Shown piece by piece: positions 1 to 8,172 of a DNA stretch of 64,000 nucleotides (position 1 is its first letter; every line of letters begins with the position of its first letter). The stretch is taken from contig NZ_FMAC01000001.1 of NCBI RefSeq assembly GCF_900094555.1, positions 992,001 to 1,056,000 on the forward strand, given 5' to 3'. The stretch is from Martinezella hainanensis (lineage in GTDB: Bacteria > Pseudomonadota > Alphaproteobacteria > Rhizobiales > Rhizobiaceae). The translations under genes and the position numbers were made by a program. The notes beneath the pieces are model-generated. The model saw only the letters and a list, made by a program, of their open reading frames with translations. It was not told the DNA's origin and made no database searches.

Positions 1-874
1 CCTGCGTGTCGGCGCCGGCAGAGGCCTGCTGGGACGAACGCTTCGCGCCGCCCTTCGACGAGGTGTTGTTTAGAAGGTCGTTGATCTGATCGGCAAGACC
101 ATCGTCGAGGCCCTTGCTAGAGGCCTTTGGAGTCTGACGCTTCTTGTCGGCATCCTTCTTGCCGTCATCGGCCGAGGTGGTCTTGCTCGTGCTCTGCGTC
201 GTCGTCTTGTCGGTCGGCTTGGCGTCTGCCACCTTCATATCCGGCTTCGGCGTCGGCTTGGTCTCGGGCTTCTGTTCGACGGCCTTCGGCGGCGTCGGCT
301 GCGGCTTCACATCCGGTACGGGAACATTGTTCGGCACCGGGATTTCGGCCTGCTCGGTCGGCTGCTGCGTGGGCGGCGGTGTCGGCGTTGCATCGGCCTT
401 CGGCGTCGGCGGTGTGGGATCGGGCTTCGGCGTCGGCGTCACATCCGGCTTCTGCTGCGGAATGGCCGCCACTTCCTTGGGCGCAGCCTCCGTTTCCTTC
501 TGCTCTATGGTCTTGACGTCGTTCGGCCGCGGATCATCCTGCGGAACCGGGGCATCCACCTTCTTCGGCGCCAATGCCGCGGTATCACTTTCCGGCCGCT
601 GCGTGGGGATGACCGGATTTTTGATATCGACCTTGTTCTCGCCGACATTCTGGGCGTTAGCGACCTGGTCTTGCTTCGTCGTCTGCTTGCGCGAGACGTG
701 GTCCGTCACCGGCGCCTTCTTCTCGCCCTGCTGCAACTGATCCGCCTGCACGATATCGACATCCATCGCCGTGCTTTCCGGCGTCTCCAAAGGCGCCGGC
801 GCACTCAGTGTCACCATGGCGCCGATCAGCACCAGGATGTGAATGACAGCAGATGTAGCAATACTGCGCTTCAT
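1..874 (-). CDS. tolA: TolA-like Tol-Pal envelope protein, 3' part cut by window edge
   Basis: TolA links the inner-membrane TolQR motor to TolB/Pal at the outer membrane. The visible 291 codons start at the ATG at 874, 9 bp after the tolR stop, and stay open to the window edge. Residues about 5-25 form a hydrophobic anchor. The rest is a long low-complexity stretch rich in Pro, Lys, Thr, Asp and Gln with many PKP/PTP units, as expected for a periplasm-spanning domain. The C-terminal globular domain lies outside the window. Position after tolQ-tolR supports the name more than sequence identity does, because this region diverges fast. Confidence 0.85.
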   Translation of the reverse strand, partial: MKRSIATSAVIHILVLIGAMVTLSAPAPLETPESTAMDVDIVQADQLQQGEKKAPVTDHVSRKQTTKQDQVANAQNVGENKVDIKNPVIPTQRPESDTAALAPKKVDAPVPQDDPRPNDVKTIEQKETEAAPKEVAAIPQQKPDVTPTPKPDPTPPTPKADATPTPPPTQQPTEQAEIPVPNNVPVPDVKPQPTPPKAVEQKPETKPTPKPDMKVADAKPTDKTTTQSTSKTTSADDGKKDADKKRQTPKASSKGLDDGLADQINDLLNNTSSKGGAKRSSQQASAGADTQ

Positions 875-883
875 GTCGGTTCG

Positions 884-1345
884 TCAGTGATCCGTTGTCT
901 GCTGCTGCGTAACCAGACCGATATTCTTGTAACCGGCTTCCTGAATGCGCGACATGACGTCGGCGATGACGCCATAGGGTGCCTTGCCGTCGCCACGCAC
1001 GAAAATGCGTTCACTGTAGCCGGTGGTGGCGATCGCCTTCAGCTTGTCCGCGATTTCGGTGGTCTGAATTTGCGACTCGCCGATGAACACCTGGCCATCG
1101 GCCTTGATCGAAATGGTGATCGGCTGGGTCTGGGCGTTGAGCGCGCCTGCCTGCGTCTGCGGCAGGTCGATCGGAACGCCCGACGTCATCATCGGTGCCG
1201 CCACCATGAAGATGATGAGCAGCACGAGCATGACGTCGACGAGCGGCGTCACGTTAATATCGGCGATCGGGCCGCCACGGCCTCCGCCGCGACGACCGCC
1301 CCGGCGGCCACCGCCGCCACCCTTGCCTCCAACAGACATTGCCAT
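884..1345 (-). CDS. tolR: TolR, biopolymer transport protein (ExbD/TolR family)
   Basis: TolR works with TolQ to harvest the proton gradient and energise TolA during outer-membrane constriction at division. The 153-residue protein has a Gly/Arg-rich cytoplasmic N-terminus (residues 5-25), the ADINVTPLVDVMLVLL signature, and one membrane segment at about 36-52 carrying Asp37, the expected proton-carrying residue. A periplasmic ExbD-type domain follows. It lies 26 bp downstream of tolQ and 9 bp upstream of tolA on the same strand, so the three are probably one operon. The Gly/Arg-rich N-terminal extension is longer than in E. coli TolR. Confidence 0.95.
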   Translation of the reverse strand: MAMSVGGKGGGGGRRGGRRGGGRGGPIADINVTPLVDVMLVLLIIFMVAAPMMTSGVPIDLPQTQAGALNAQTQPITISIKADGQVFIGESQIQTTEIADKLKAIATTGYSERIFVRGDGKAPYGVIADVMSRIQEAGYKNIGLVTQQQTTDH

Positions 1346-1371
1346 GTGAATACTCCGGTTCTGTCCGCGAC

Positions 1372-2094
1372 TTACTGTGCTGCCTGACGCGGCTGCAGCT
1401 TCTCATCGATCTGGCGCGAAAGGATGGCGGAGAATTCATCCGCGAAGCCTTCCATGCGACCCGAGAGCTTGCCGGCATCGGCCGAGAACTTGTTGTAGGC
1501 GATAACCGCGGGAATAGCGGCGACCAGACCGATGGCGGTCGCAAGCAGCGCTTCGGCGATACCCGGAGCAACGACTGCAAGGTTCGTCGACTTCGAACCG
1601 GCGATCGCCTGGAACGAGGTCATGATACCGACGACGGTACCGAAGAGGCCGATGAACGGACCGGCCGAACCGATGGTCGCGAGCGAGCCGAGACGGGCGA
1701 TCAGATGCTCCGATTCGCGCGCCAGCGTCACGTCCATGGCGCGGTCGATACGCATCTGCAGGCCGATCGGCGAGCGGGCGCCGCGCTCGAACGACTTCTT
1801 CCATTCGCGCATGGCCGCGACGAAGATGGCGCTGAGGCCCGTATTGTTACGCTCCGAAAGCGTGCGGTAGAGCTCCTCGAGCGACTGGCCAGACCAGAAG
1901 ACCTGTTCGAAGTGATCGAACTGCCGGCGTGCCCGCGCGTAGCTCAGATATTTGTCGATGACGATCGCCCAGGTCCATACGGACGCTGCCAGCAGGCCGA
2001 TCATGACGAGCTTGACGACCAAGCCTGCCTGCATGAAGAGCGACCAGAGGGTGATGTCCGGTGTGGTGGCCGCTGCCAATGCTACTTGTTCCAT
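1372..2094 (-). CDS. tolQ: TolQ, proton channel subunit of the Tol-Pal system
   Basis: TolQ is the MotA/ExbB-family inner-membrane channel subunit that drives TolA through TolR. The 240-residue protein has the family's three membrane segments at about 22-46, 135-160 and 178-200, with the GPFIGLFGTVVGIM signature at about 145-158. Length matches known TolQ. It is first in the tolQRA run, and a 418 bp gap separates it from ybgC, which suggests that it has its own promoter. A short hairpin at 2119-2139 lies just upstream in the probable leader. Confidence 0.96.
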   Translation of the reverse strand: MEQVALAAATTPDITLWSLFMQAGLVVKLVMIGLLAASVWTWAIVIDKYLSYARARRQFDHFEQVFWSGQSLEELYRTLSERNNTGLSAIFVAAMREWKKSFERGARSPIGLQMRIDRAMDVTLARESEHLIARLGSLATIGSAGPFIGLFGTVVGIMTSFQAIAGSKSTNLAVVAPGIAEALLATAIGLVAAIPAVIAYNKFSADAGKLSGRMEGFADEFSAILSRQIDEKLQPRQAAQ

Positions 2095-2512
2095 TGATCC
2101 AAAATCCCCGAATCCAAACGCCCGGCGCTAGACCGGGCGGCTAAAAGTGATCTCACAAGAATTGTTTGGCAGCCGCCGCTGAACGCCCTGGTCAAGCCTT
2201 CCAAGCTTACAACTGCCTTCTTGCCGTCAAATTTGGTCAAAGGAAGGCGTGCACCGCACAAACTCCGACTAAAACAGTAAGACACTATTATGGTTAAAAG
2301 AATGTTAGCGTCGAAACATGAAGGATTTAACGGCGGCGAAGGTTATTCTAGCTCCAGGGAAGAACTGACCGGGCGAAACCGGCGGCAAACGCAGACAAAG
2401 CTTGCGCGGCGAATTCCTTCACATAAAACTCAAGTTATTGCAAGCTGCCTGTTGCAGACGGTCGTCTCCCTGGGCGTAATCACCTACCGCCCGGAACAAG
2501 TCGAACTCCGGA
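2095..2512. other. Intergenic region between ybgC and tolQ
   Basis: This 418 bp stretch has no credible gene: a 100-codon plus-strand reading frame inside it lacks a ribosome-binding site and family features. It probably holds the tolQ promoter on the minus strand. An inverted repeat, CGCCCGG then 7 bases then CCGGGCG, at 2119-2139 would form a hairpin about 25 nt before the tolQ start codon. No T-run follows on the minus strand, so it is not a typical terminator. Confidence 0.5.
2119..2139 (-). promoter_or_regulatory. Hairpin in probable tolQ leader
   Basis: A perfect 7 bp inverted repeat (CGCCCGG/CCGGGCG) with a 7-base loop ends about 24 nt upstream of the tolQ ATG. It could be an mRNA leader structure or a protein-binding site. 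Function is inferred from position only. Confidence 0.35.
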
Positions 2513-2968
2513 TCAGCTGGCACTTTCCGATGCCGCCAGCATCTGCGCGGCGAGCCTTTCCGGCAGTCGACGCGGGCGCCCCTTGGCATTGATGACGGCG
2601 ATGATGACCTTGGCTGCGATCAGCAACGTATCGTCGCGCCGGATCTCCTGGGACAATACCATCTTGGCACCGCCAGCCTTTTCCGTGACCGTGCGGATCG
2701 TCAGTACGTCATCCATGCGAGCCGGTCCCTTGAAGTCGATTTCCATGCGATGGACGACAAAGACCAGCCCTTCCTCATCGGCATTCAGGAGTTCGCGCTG
2801 TTCCACACCGAGACAGCGAAGATAGTCCGTACGGCCCCGCTCGAGGAAATGCAGGTAGCGCGCGTGATAGACGAGGCCGGAAAAATCCGTATCCTCATAG
2901 TAGACTCGCTGCACCAGCCGGTGGCTTCCGGCTTCCAGTTCCCCAGCTATCAGAAAGGGGCTGTTCAT
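2513..2968 (-). CDS. ybgC: Tol-Pal system associated acyl-CoA thioesterase YbgC
   Basis: YbgC is a hotdog-fold thioesterase that cleaves short-chain acyl-CoA or acyl-ACP and is genetically tied to Tol-Pal. With the start chosen here the protein has 151 residues and carries the 4HBT motif YYEDTDFSGLVYHARY at 23-38, where Asp28 is the expected catalytic residue. I chose the ATG at 2968 because AAGGAG precedes it by 11 nt. An upstream ATG at 3046 would add 26 residues but has a weaker site. The gene precedes tolQRA on the same strand, across a 418 bp gap. Confidence 0.92.
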   Translation of the reverse strand: MNSPFLIAGELEAGSHRLVQRVYYEDTDFSGLVYHARYLHFLERGRTDYLRCLGVEQRELLNADEEGLVFVVHRMEIDFKGPARMDDVLTIRTVTEKAGGAKMVLSQEIRRDDTLLIAAKVIIAVINAKGRPRRLPERLAAQMLAASESAS

Positions 2969-3104
2969 CGTTGCCGCATCTCCTTGAATGTCTGGCATCT
3001 CTTTGGCCGAACTTCCGCCATCAAGCAAGCTTTGAACAGTTGTCATAAACTCCGACTATCCGGGATGGTGCCGGATCGCGGATCGGCGCAGAAGGAAACA
3101 TCTC

Positions 3105-4325
3105 ATGAAAATAGCGGTTATGGGCGGCGACGGTTTCATCGGTTGGCCAACCTCGCTCCATCTCTCCGACGCTGGTCATGAGATCCATATCCTCGACAAT
3201 CTTTCCCGCCGCTGGATCGATACCGAACTGGGTGTCCAGTCGCTGACGCCGATGGATTCGATCCAGGAACGCACCCGTATCTGGCACGCCGAAACCGGCC
3301 GCCGCATCCATTTCAACCTTATCGATCTCGCCAAGGACTATGAACTTCTGAAGAAGTGGCTGGCCGAGCATCGCCCCGATGCCATCGTGCATTTCGCTGA
3401 GCAGCGCGCCGCGCCCTATTCGATGAAGAGCGACCGCCACAAGAACTACACGGTCAACAACAACGTCAACGCCACGCACAACCTCCTGAACGCGCTGGTA
3501 GACCTCAATCTCGATGCGCATCTCGTGCATCTCGGCACCATGGGCGTCTACGGCTATTCCACCATCGGCGCAGCCATCCCCGAAGGTTACCTGCCCGTCG
3601 GCATCGAGACGACCGACGGCCGCACCGTCAGCCAGGAGATCCTCTATCCGGCCAATCCCGGCTCGATCTACCACATGACGAAATGCCTCGATCAGCTGCT
3701 CTTCCAGTTCTATGCCAAGAATGACGGGCTGAGGATCACCGATCTGCATCAGGGCATCGTCTGGGGCACGCATACGGAACAGACGCGCCGGCACACGCAG
3801 CTGATCAACCGTTTCGACTATGACGGTGATTACGGCACCGTCCTGAACCGCTTCCTGATCCAGGCGGCGATCGGCTATCCCCTGACCGTGCACGGCACCG
3901 GCGGCCAGACCCGCGCCTTCATCCATATCCAGGATTCCGTGCGCTGCATTGAGCTGGCGCTGAAGAACCCGCCGGCCCGCGGCGCCCGCGTTGAAATCTT
4001 CAATCAGATGACGGAAACGCATCGCGTGCGCGATCTCGCCGACATGATCGCCAGGATGAGCGGCGCCGAAGTCGTGCGCCTGCCCAATCCGCGCAAGGAA
4101 GCCCCGGAAAACGAGCTGATTGTCAAGAACGACAAGTTCCTTGATCTCGGGCTGGCGCCGATCACGCTTGAGGCGGGCCTCCTCGGTGAAATCGTCGATG
4201 TCGCCAAGAAATATGCCTATCGCGTCGATCGCTCGCGCGTTCCGGCCGTCTCCGCCTGGACCAAGGACCTCGCCGCGACAGTCAATCACGATCCCGAGGG
4301 CAAGAGGTTGAAATCCGTGTCATGA
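3105..4325 (+). CDS. sqdB: UDP-sulfoquinovose synthase SqdB
   Basis: SqdB makes UDP-sulfoquinovose from UDP-glucose and sulfite, the first committed step of the sulfolipid SQDG. The 406-residue protein is an extended short-chain dehydrogenase: an NAD-binding GGDGFIGW motif at 7-14, the catalytic Thr145 in HLGTMGVYG, and the Tyr189-x3-Lys193 pair in YHMTK, spaced as in plant SQD1. A GAAGGA site lies 8 nt before the ATG. It is divergent from ybgC and overlaps sqdD by ATGA, so sqdB-sqdD-sqdC are very probably co-translated. Confidence 0.97.
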   Translation: MKIAVMGGDGFIGWPTSLHLSDAGHEIHILDNLSRRWIDTELGVQSLTPMDSIQERTRIWHAETGRRIHFNLIDLAKDYELLKKWLAEHRPDAIVHFAEQRAAPYSMKSDRHKNYTVNNNVNATHNLLNALVDLNLDAHLVHLGTMGVYGYSTIGAAIPEGYLPVGIETTDGRTVSQEILYPANPGSIYHMTKCLDQLLFQFYAKNDGLRITDLHQGIVWGTHTEQTRRHTQLINRFDYDGDYGTVLNRFLIQAAIGYPLTVHGTGGQTRAFIHIQDSVRCIELALKNPPARGARVEIFNQMTETHRVRDLADMIARMSGAEVVRLPNPRKEAPENELIVKNDKFLDLGLAPITLEAGLLGEIVDVAKKYAYRVDRSRVPAVSAWTKDLAATVNHDPEGKRLKSVS

Positions 4326-5188
4326 TGCCGGGAAGCGAAATGCTGCAGGGCTTGCGTGCGCAGAGCCGGCCCCGTGCCGGCCAGGCATTCGTGACGCTGG
4401 TTACGAATGCCGATTATACCATGGGCGCTCTTGCACTGGCACGCTCGATCGCTCTTAGCGGCACCAAGGCCGATATCGTCGTGCTGCATACGGAAGGGGT
4501 CGGCGAAGACGACCTTGCCCCATTGGCGGCGCTCGACTGTCGGCTGGTCGAAGTCGAACATCTTCCCCTGTCGGACGCCTTCAACGAGCGGCATGCCCGC
4601 AGCAACCTCCATGCCGCCGCTCCCTTTACCAAGGGCCGCAAGCCCTCCTTTCACACGCCGCTCGACAATTTCTGCAAGCTCCGGCTCTGGCAGCTGATCG
4701 AATATGACACCTGCGTCTTCATCGATGCGGATGCGCTGGTGCTGCGCAATGTCGACCGGCTCTTCGACTATCCGGAATTTTCCGCCGCCCCGAATGTCTA
4801 TGAGAGCCTTGCCGATTTCCACCGGCTGAATTCCGGCGTCTTCGTCGCCAAGCCTTCGCTTGCGACTTTTCAGCACATGCTGGAGCATCTTGATCGTCCC
4901 GACGTCTTCTGGCGCCGCACCGATCAGTCCTTCCTCGAGGCTTTTTTCCCGGATTGGCACGGGCTGCCTGTATTCATGAACATGCTGCAATATGTCTGGT
5001 TCAGCATGCCCGAACTCTGGAACTGGAACAGCGTCTCGATCCTGCACTATCAGTATGAAAAGCCCTGGGAGGAAAATCATCCCAAGGCCGAGCAGCTGAG
5101 ACCGCTGATCGAGCTGTGGCGTAGCTTCCATACCGGCCGGAACATGCCCGATATCGCTACGCTCGCGAATCCGCGAGCCGCGGCATGA
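4322..5188 (+). CDS. sqdD: SqdD-like glycosyltransferase (GT8 / glycogenin-like) of sulfolipid synthesis
   Basis: Expected to act in transfer of sulfoquinovose from UDP-sulfoquinovose during sulfolipid formation. The 288-residue protein has GT8 features: an N-terminal VTLVTNADYTMGALALARS strand-helix and an Asp-x-Asp metal/UDP site in FIDADAL near residue 138, followed by LNSGVFV near 177. It starts inside the sqdB stop (ATGA) and its own stop overlaps the start of the next gene in the same way. The sqdBDC order matches what is known of Sinorhizobium; the symbol rests on that context. Two adjacent ATGs (4322, 4325) are possible starts. Confidence 0.88.
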   Translation: MMPGSEMLQGLRAQSRPRAGQAFVTLVTNADYTMGALALARSIALSGTKADIVVLHTEGVGEDDLAPLAALDCRLVEVEHLPLSDAFNERHARSNLHAAAPFTKGRKPSFHTPLDNFCKLRLWQLIEYDTCVFIDADALVLRNVDRLFDYPEFSAAPNVYESLADFHRLNSGVFVAKPSLATFQHMLEHLDRPDVFWRRTDQSFLEAFFPDWHGLPVFMNMLQYVWFSMPELWNWNSVSILHYQYEKPWEENHPKAEQLRPLIELWRSFHTGRNMPDIATLANPRAAA

Positions 5189-6078
5189 AAGTCCTCATAT
5201 CAGGCGGAACGGGCCTCGTCGGTCGATATATCGCGGAAGAACTGCTGTCGGCCGGATACAAGGTTGCGATCGGCGGACGCAACCCGCCTCCATCGGGCCT
5301 CTTCCCGCTGCCAACCTCCTTCGTGCCTCTGAGCCTCGACCCGGCGGAAAACCAAAGCTGCGCCTTCGACGACGCCTATTTCTTCGTGCACGCGGCCTTC
5401 AGCCATGTCGCCGGCAAATATCGCGGCGGCGAAGGCGAAGATCCGGACGGCTTTCGCCGCCTCAATCTCGACGGCACGGTGAAGCTGTTCGAAACAGCGA
5501 GAAAGGCCGGCATCCGGCGTTGCATCTTTCTCTCTTCACGCGCCGTCTATGGCGAGGGGGGTGCCGGAGAGACGTTGACCGAGGCGACCGAACCAACGCC
5601 GACCACGCTCTATGGCGAAGTCAAGCGCGACGCGGAGCATGCCCTGTTTTCCCTGTCCACGCCCGGCTTTGCGACCGTGAGCCTGAGAGCGACAGGCATC
5701 TATGGCGACCTGCGGCCCAATAAGTGGGACGAGTTGTTCGACGACTATCTGAACGGCAGACCGGTTCCGTCCCGCGCCGGAACGGAAGTTCACGGTCGCG
5801 ACCTCGGCCGCGCCGTCCGCCTGTTGTTGGAAACGGAAGCGGGCCGCATCGACCGCGAGGTTTTCAACCTTTCGGATATTCTGACGGATACGCACGAGAT
5901 CCTCGGGTATCTTCAAAAGGCGACACACTGTCCCCATGCCCTGCCCGCATCTGCGCCGCAGGACGCTGTCAACGCCATGGATACGTCAAAGATCCAGGCC
6001 CTGGGATGGCGGGGCGGCGGAAAGGCCCTGTTCAGGCAAACGATAGAGACACTGGCTGATCGACGCCGCGCGAGTTAG
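5185..6078 (+). CDS. sqdC: SqdC-like NAD-dependent epimerase/reductase of sulfolipid cluster
   Basis: A 297-residue short-chain dehydrogenase/epimerase: an NAD(P)-binding GGTGLVG motif at 8-14, FLSSRAVYG near 115-123 and a Tyr-x3-Lys pair in LYGEVKRD. In other alphaproteobacteria SqdC is a reductase-like protein needed for normal SQDG assembly, though its exact reaction is not settled. The ATG overlaps the sqdD stop. Its TAG stop codon runs into a palindromic repeat that also ends the convergent DinB-like gene. Without the neighbours it would be only a generic epimerase. Confidence 0.85.
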   Translation: MKVLISGGTGLVGRYIAEELLSAGYKVAIGGRNPPPSGLFPLPTSFVPLSLDPAENQSCAFDDAYFFVHAAFSHVAGKYRGGEGEDPDGFRRLNLDGTVKLFETARKAGIRRCIFLSSRAVYGEGGAGETLTEATEPTPTTLYGEVKRDAEHALFSLSTPGFATVSLRATGIYGDLRPNKWDELFDDYLNGRPVPSRAGTEVHGRDLGRAVRLLLETEAGRIDREVFNLSDILTDTHEILGYLQKATHCPHALPASAPQDAVNAMDTSKIQALGWRGGGKALFRQTIETLADRRRAS

Positions 6079-6180
6079 AGCATTTCCAGGAAAAGTGCGT
6101 AGCGGTTTTCCGTCCGGAATGCGCGAGAGAACAATAAGATAGAGCTTTTCCGCGCTTCGAAGAGAAGCGGAAACGCTCTA
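6077..6180. repeat. RIME-like palindromic intergenic repeat, copy A
   Basis: A 104 bp element with the core AGCGGTTTTCCGTCCGGAAT and terminal inverted ends AGAGC / GCTCT, plus an inner hairpin AGCTTTTCCGC / GCGGAAACGCT. It fills the gap between sqdC and the DinB-like gene and contributes bases to both TAG stop codons. Near-identical copies lie at 29340-29439 and 58327-58428. Confidence 0.85.
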
Positions 6181-6741
6181 TCTGATCAGTTTCGTCTCGT
6201 CCCAGCCGAGCGCCGCCAATTCCTCGCCCCTGAATCGCGCATCGTCGGCGACGATGAACTCATCCAGCTGCGGCGGCGCGACGCTTGTTCCCGCCAGCAT
6301 GGCATGCACCTGACCACGGTGATGCGTCTGATGCTGGAACACATGGTTCAGCACATCATCAGCCCTCTCGCGCTGGATGCGGCCAGTGCGTTGGATATCG
6401 ATGATCGCCAAGGCCGTCTCCGGCGTCACGTTTTCGCAGAACGCCACCAGGCGGCGATCGACATCTGCCTGCTCCCGGCTCAATTCATCCAGTCGATCAT
6501 AGGGCTCCTCGATGTCGAAGGCCTTCAGGCCCAGCGTCCCGCCTTCCAGTGCATCGACATAGAACCAGTCGACCGTCAGGATATGATTGAGGGTCGCCTT
6601 GATCGAGGGAAAGAAGCTGACCCGCTTCGCCTCGAATTCGCCAGGCTTGAGCGCTGCACAGGCCTGATAGAGCCTGACATTCGCCAACGCATTGTTGTAT
6701 GCCAGCTTGCGAAAGCTGCGAACCGGATCAAAAGCGGGCAT
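6178..6741 (-). CDS. DinB-family putative metal-dependent protein
   Basis: A 187-residue four-helix-bundle protein of the DinB/YfiT superfamily. The probable metal-binding histidines are His53 in ATLNHIL and the cluster in NHVFQHQTHHRGQ (His133-His141), the family signature. DinB relatives include thiol-dependent transferases and proteins of unknown activity; this one's substrate cannot be told. It is last in the ruvC-vapBC-ruvA-ruvB run, 12 bp after the Nudix gene. Its TAG stop is made by the end of a palindromic repeat. Confidence 0.85.
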   Translation of the reverse strand: MPAFDPVRSFRKLAYNNALANVRLYQACAALKPGEFEAKRVSFFPSIKATLNHILTVDWFYVDALEGGTLGLKAFDIEEPYDRLDELSREQADVDRRLVAFCENVTPETALAIIDIQRTGRIQRERADDVLNHVFQHQTHHRGQVHAMLAGTSVAPPQLDEFIVADDARFRGEELAALGWDETKLIR

Positions 6742-6753
6742 AAAGCCTCCTCC

Positions 6754-7263
6754 CTAGGCCTTATCGAGATCACCGTCACGCCAGACGAGATGGCGCGAAG
6801 TCGTCGGCAGGTTCTCGATCTCCTCGGCAATGAAATAGGGCGGGATATCAAGCGCAACCAGCGCCTCCCGCGTCGCCCGTACCCATTTGAACTCCAGATC
6901 GTTGTCGCCGTCCTGGATGCGATGCACGATCTCATCGGGATCGAAGGGGAAGTCCATTGGAATATCCATCAGGTAGTAGAGGCCGAGCTCATGCCAGTCC
7001 ATCTCCTCGTAATGGAAGAAGTTCTCGACCGACCAGAGCAGGCGCCCGACCGCGACATCGACACCGATCTCCTCTACCATCTCCCGCCGCAGCGTCTCTT
7101 CGGAGGTCTCGCCGATCTCCGCCCGACCGCCGGGAAAGGTCCAGAAATTCTCATGCACGGCGCGATGCACCAGCACATATCCATCCCGAAATCCAAGGCC
7201 CGCCACCCGCATCTGGAACCGCGAATTGCCCGCATTCAATCTGATAAGCTTGCGTTTCGCCAC
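6754..7263 (-). CDS. Nudix hydrolase
   Basis: A 169-residue Nudix pyrophosphohydrolase with a perfect Nudix box (GX5EX7REUXEEXGU) from Gly46 to Val68. Such enzymes cleave nucleoside diphosphates linked to other groups; the substrate is unknown here. The gene lies 6 bp after the metallophosphoesterase gene and 12 bp before the DinB-like gene, all minus strand. Location in the ruv operon hints at nucleotide housekeeping, but this is inference. Confidence 0.9.
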   Translation of the reverse strand: MAKRKLIRLNAGNSRFQMRVAGLGFRDGYVLVHRAVHENFWTFPGGRAEIGETSEETLRREMVEEIGVDVAVGRLLWSVENFFHYEEMDWHELGLYYLMDIPMDFPFDPDEIVHRIQDGDNDLEFKWVRATREALVALDIPPYFIAEEIENLPTTSRHLVWRDGDLDKA

Positions 7264-7269
7264 GATCCT

Positions 7270-8172
7270 CTATCCTACATCGATAACAACGATCTCGGGC
7301 GGCACACCGAAGCGCACCGGTGCGATGGAACAGCCGAGGCCACCGGAAACGATGATGTGGCGCTCCTCCTCCACGATATGGCCGTAGACATACCTGTCAC
7401 CATACCGCGAAGGCGAATACGGCGACCAGCCGAAAATCCTGACCTGCCCGCCATGGGTGTGCCCCGACAGGGTGAGCGACACCCGCGACGGCACGGCAGG
7501 AAAGATGTCTGGCTCATGGGCAAGAAGGATCACCGGCGCGGCATCGCTGACCTGTGCCAGCGTACCGCCGAGATCATCGAGTCCTCTTGTAAAGGGACGC
7601 TTCCAACGCATGCTCCGTCGCAGGGCAAGCTGATCCTCGACACCGGCAAGCCAGAACCCCTGCCCATCCTTCTCCAGACGCGCCGCGCGGTTGGAATAGA
7701 CCTCGATGCCGACAGCCTCCAGCGCCCGGTGGCTGAAGGTCGGTCCGTGGCCAGTTCTTTGTGCCGCGGAATCATGCCACCAGTCGTGATTGCCGATGAT
7801 GGCATGGACCCCGAGCGGCGCTTTCAGCTTTGCGAGTTCCGCCGCCCAGATGCGATGATCGACGCGTGCAGTGATCAGATCCGTCCCCGAGGTATAATCG
7901 CCGAGCAGAACGATGATATCGCCACCAAGCTCGTTGGCGCGTGTGCAGATAGCGGCAATACGGTCGCGGGCCATCCACGGCTCGCAGGCATGGAAGTCGG
8001 CAAGCGCGACAATCCTGAGCTTGAGCCCCGGCGCCCATCCCGGCGGGTTCAAGGCATAGCGGGTGACATTCAGACGGACGACCGGTTCATATCCGAGGGC
8101 ATATCCCCCGAGTGCCATCAATCCGAATATGCTGCCGCCGAAAAGCTTCAAAAAGGCACGACGGCCGAGCAT
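7270..8172 (-). CDS. Metallophosphoesterase (YaeI-like), exported or membrane-anchored
   Basis: A 300-residue calcineurin-type phosphoesterase. The N-terminus has a twin-arginine-like RRAFLKLFGG followed by a hydrophobic stretch (about 12-27), so it probably acts outside the cytoplasm. Metal and catalytic motifs are all present: Asp59-x-His61 (DFH), GDYTSG at 91-96, GNHD at 127-130 and GHTHGGQ near 236. Relatives include YaeI, implicated in UDP-2,3-diacylglucosamine-type or other phosphoester cleavage, but the substrate here is unknown. Its ATG directly abuts the ruvB stop. Confidence 0.9.
   Translation of the reverse strand: MLGRRAFLKLFGGSIFGLMALGGYALGYEPVVRLNVTRYALNPPGWAPGLKLRIVALADFHACEPWMARDRIAAICTRANELGGDIIVLLGDYTSGTDLITARVDHRIWAAELAKLKAPLGVHAIIGNHDWWHDSAAQRTGHGPTFSHRALEAVGIEVYSNRAARLEKDGQGFWLAGVEDQLALRRSMRWKRPFTRGLDDLGGTLAQVSDAAPVILLAHEPDIFPAVPSRVSLTLSGHTHGGQVRIFGWSPYSPSRYGDRYVYGHIVEEERHIIVSGGLGCSIAPVRFGVPPEIVVIDVG

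Noticed and set aside
2290..2592. 100-codon plus-strand frame between tolQ and ybgC
   Set aside because: No ribosome site or family match, and it overlaps the end of ybgC on the other strand.
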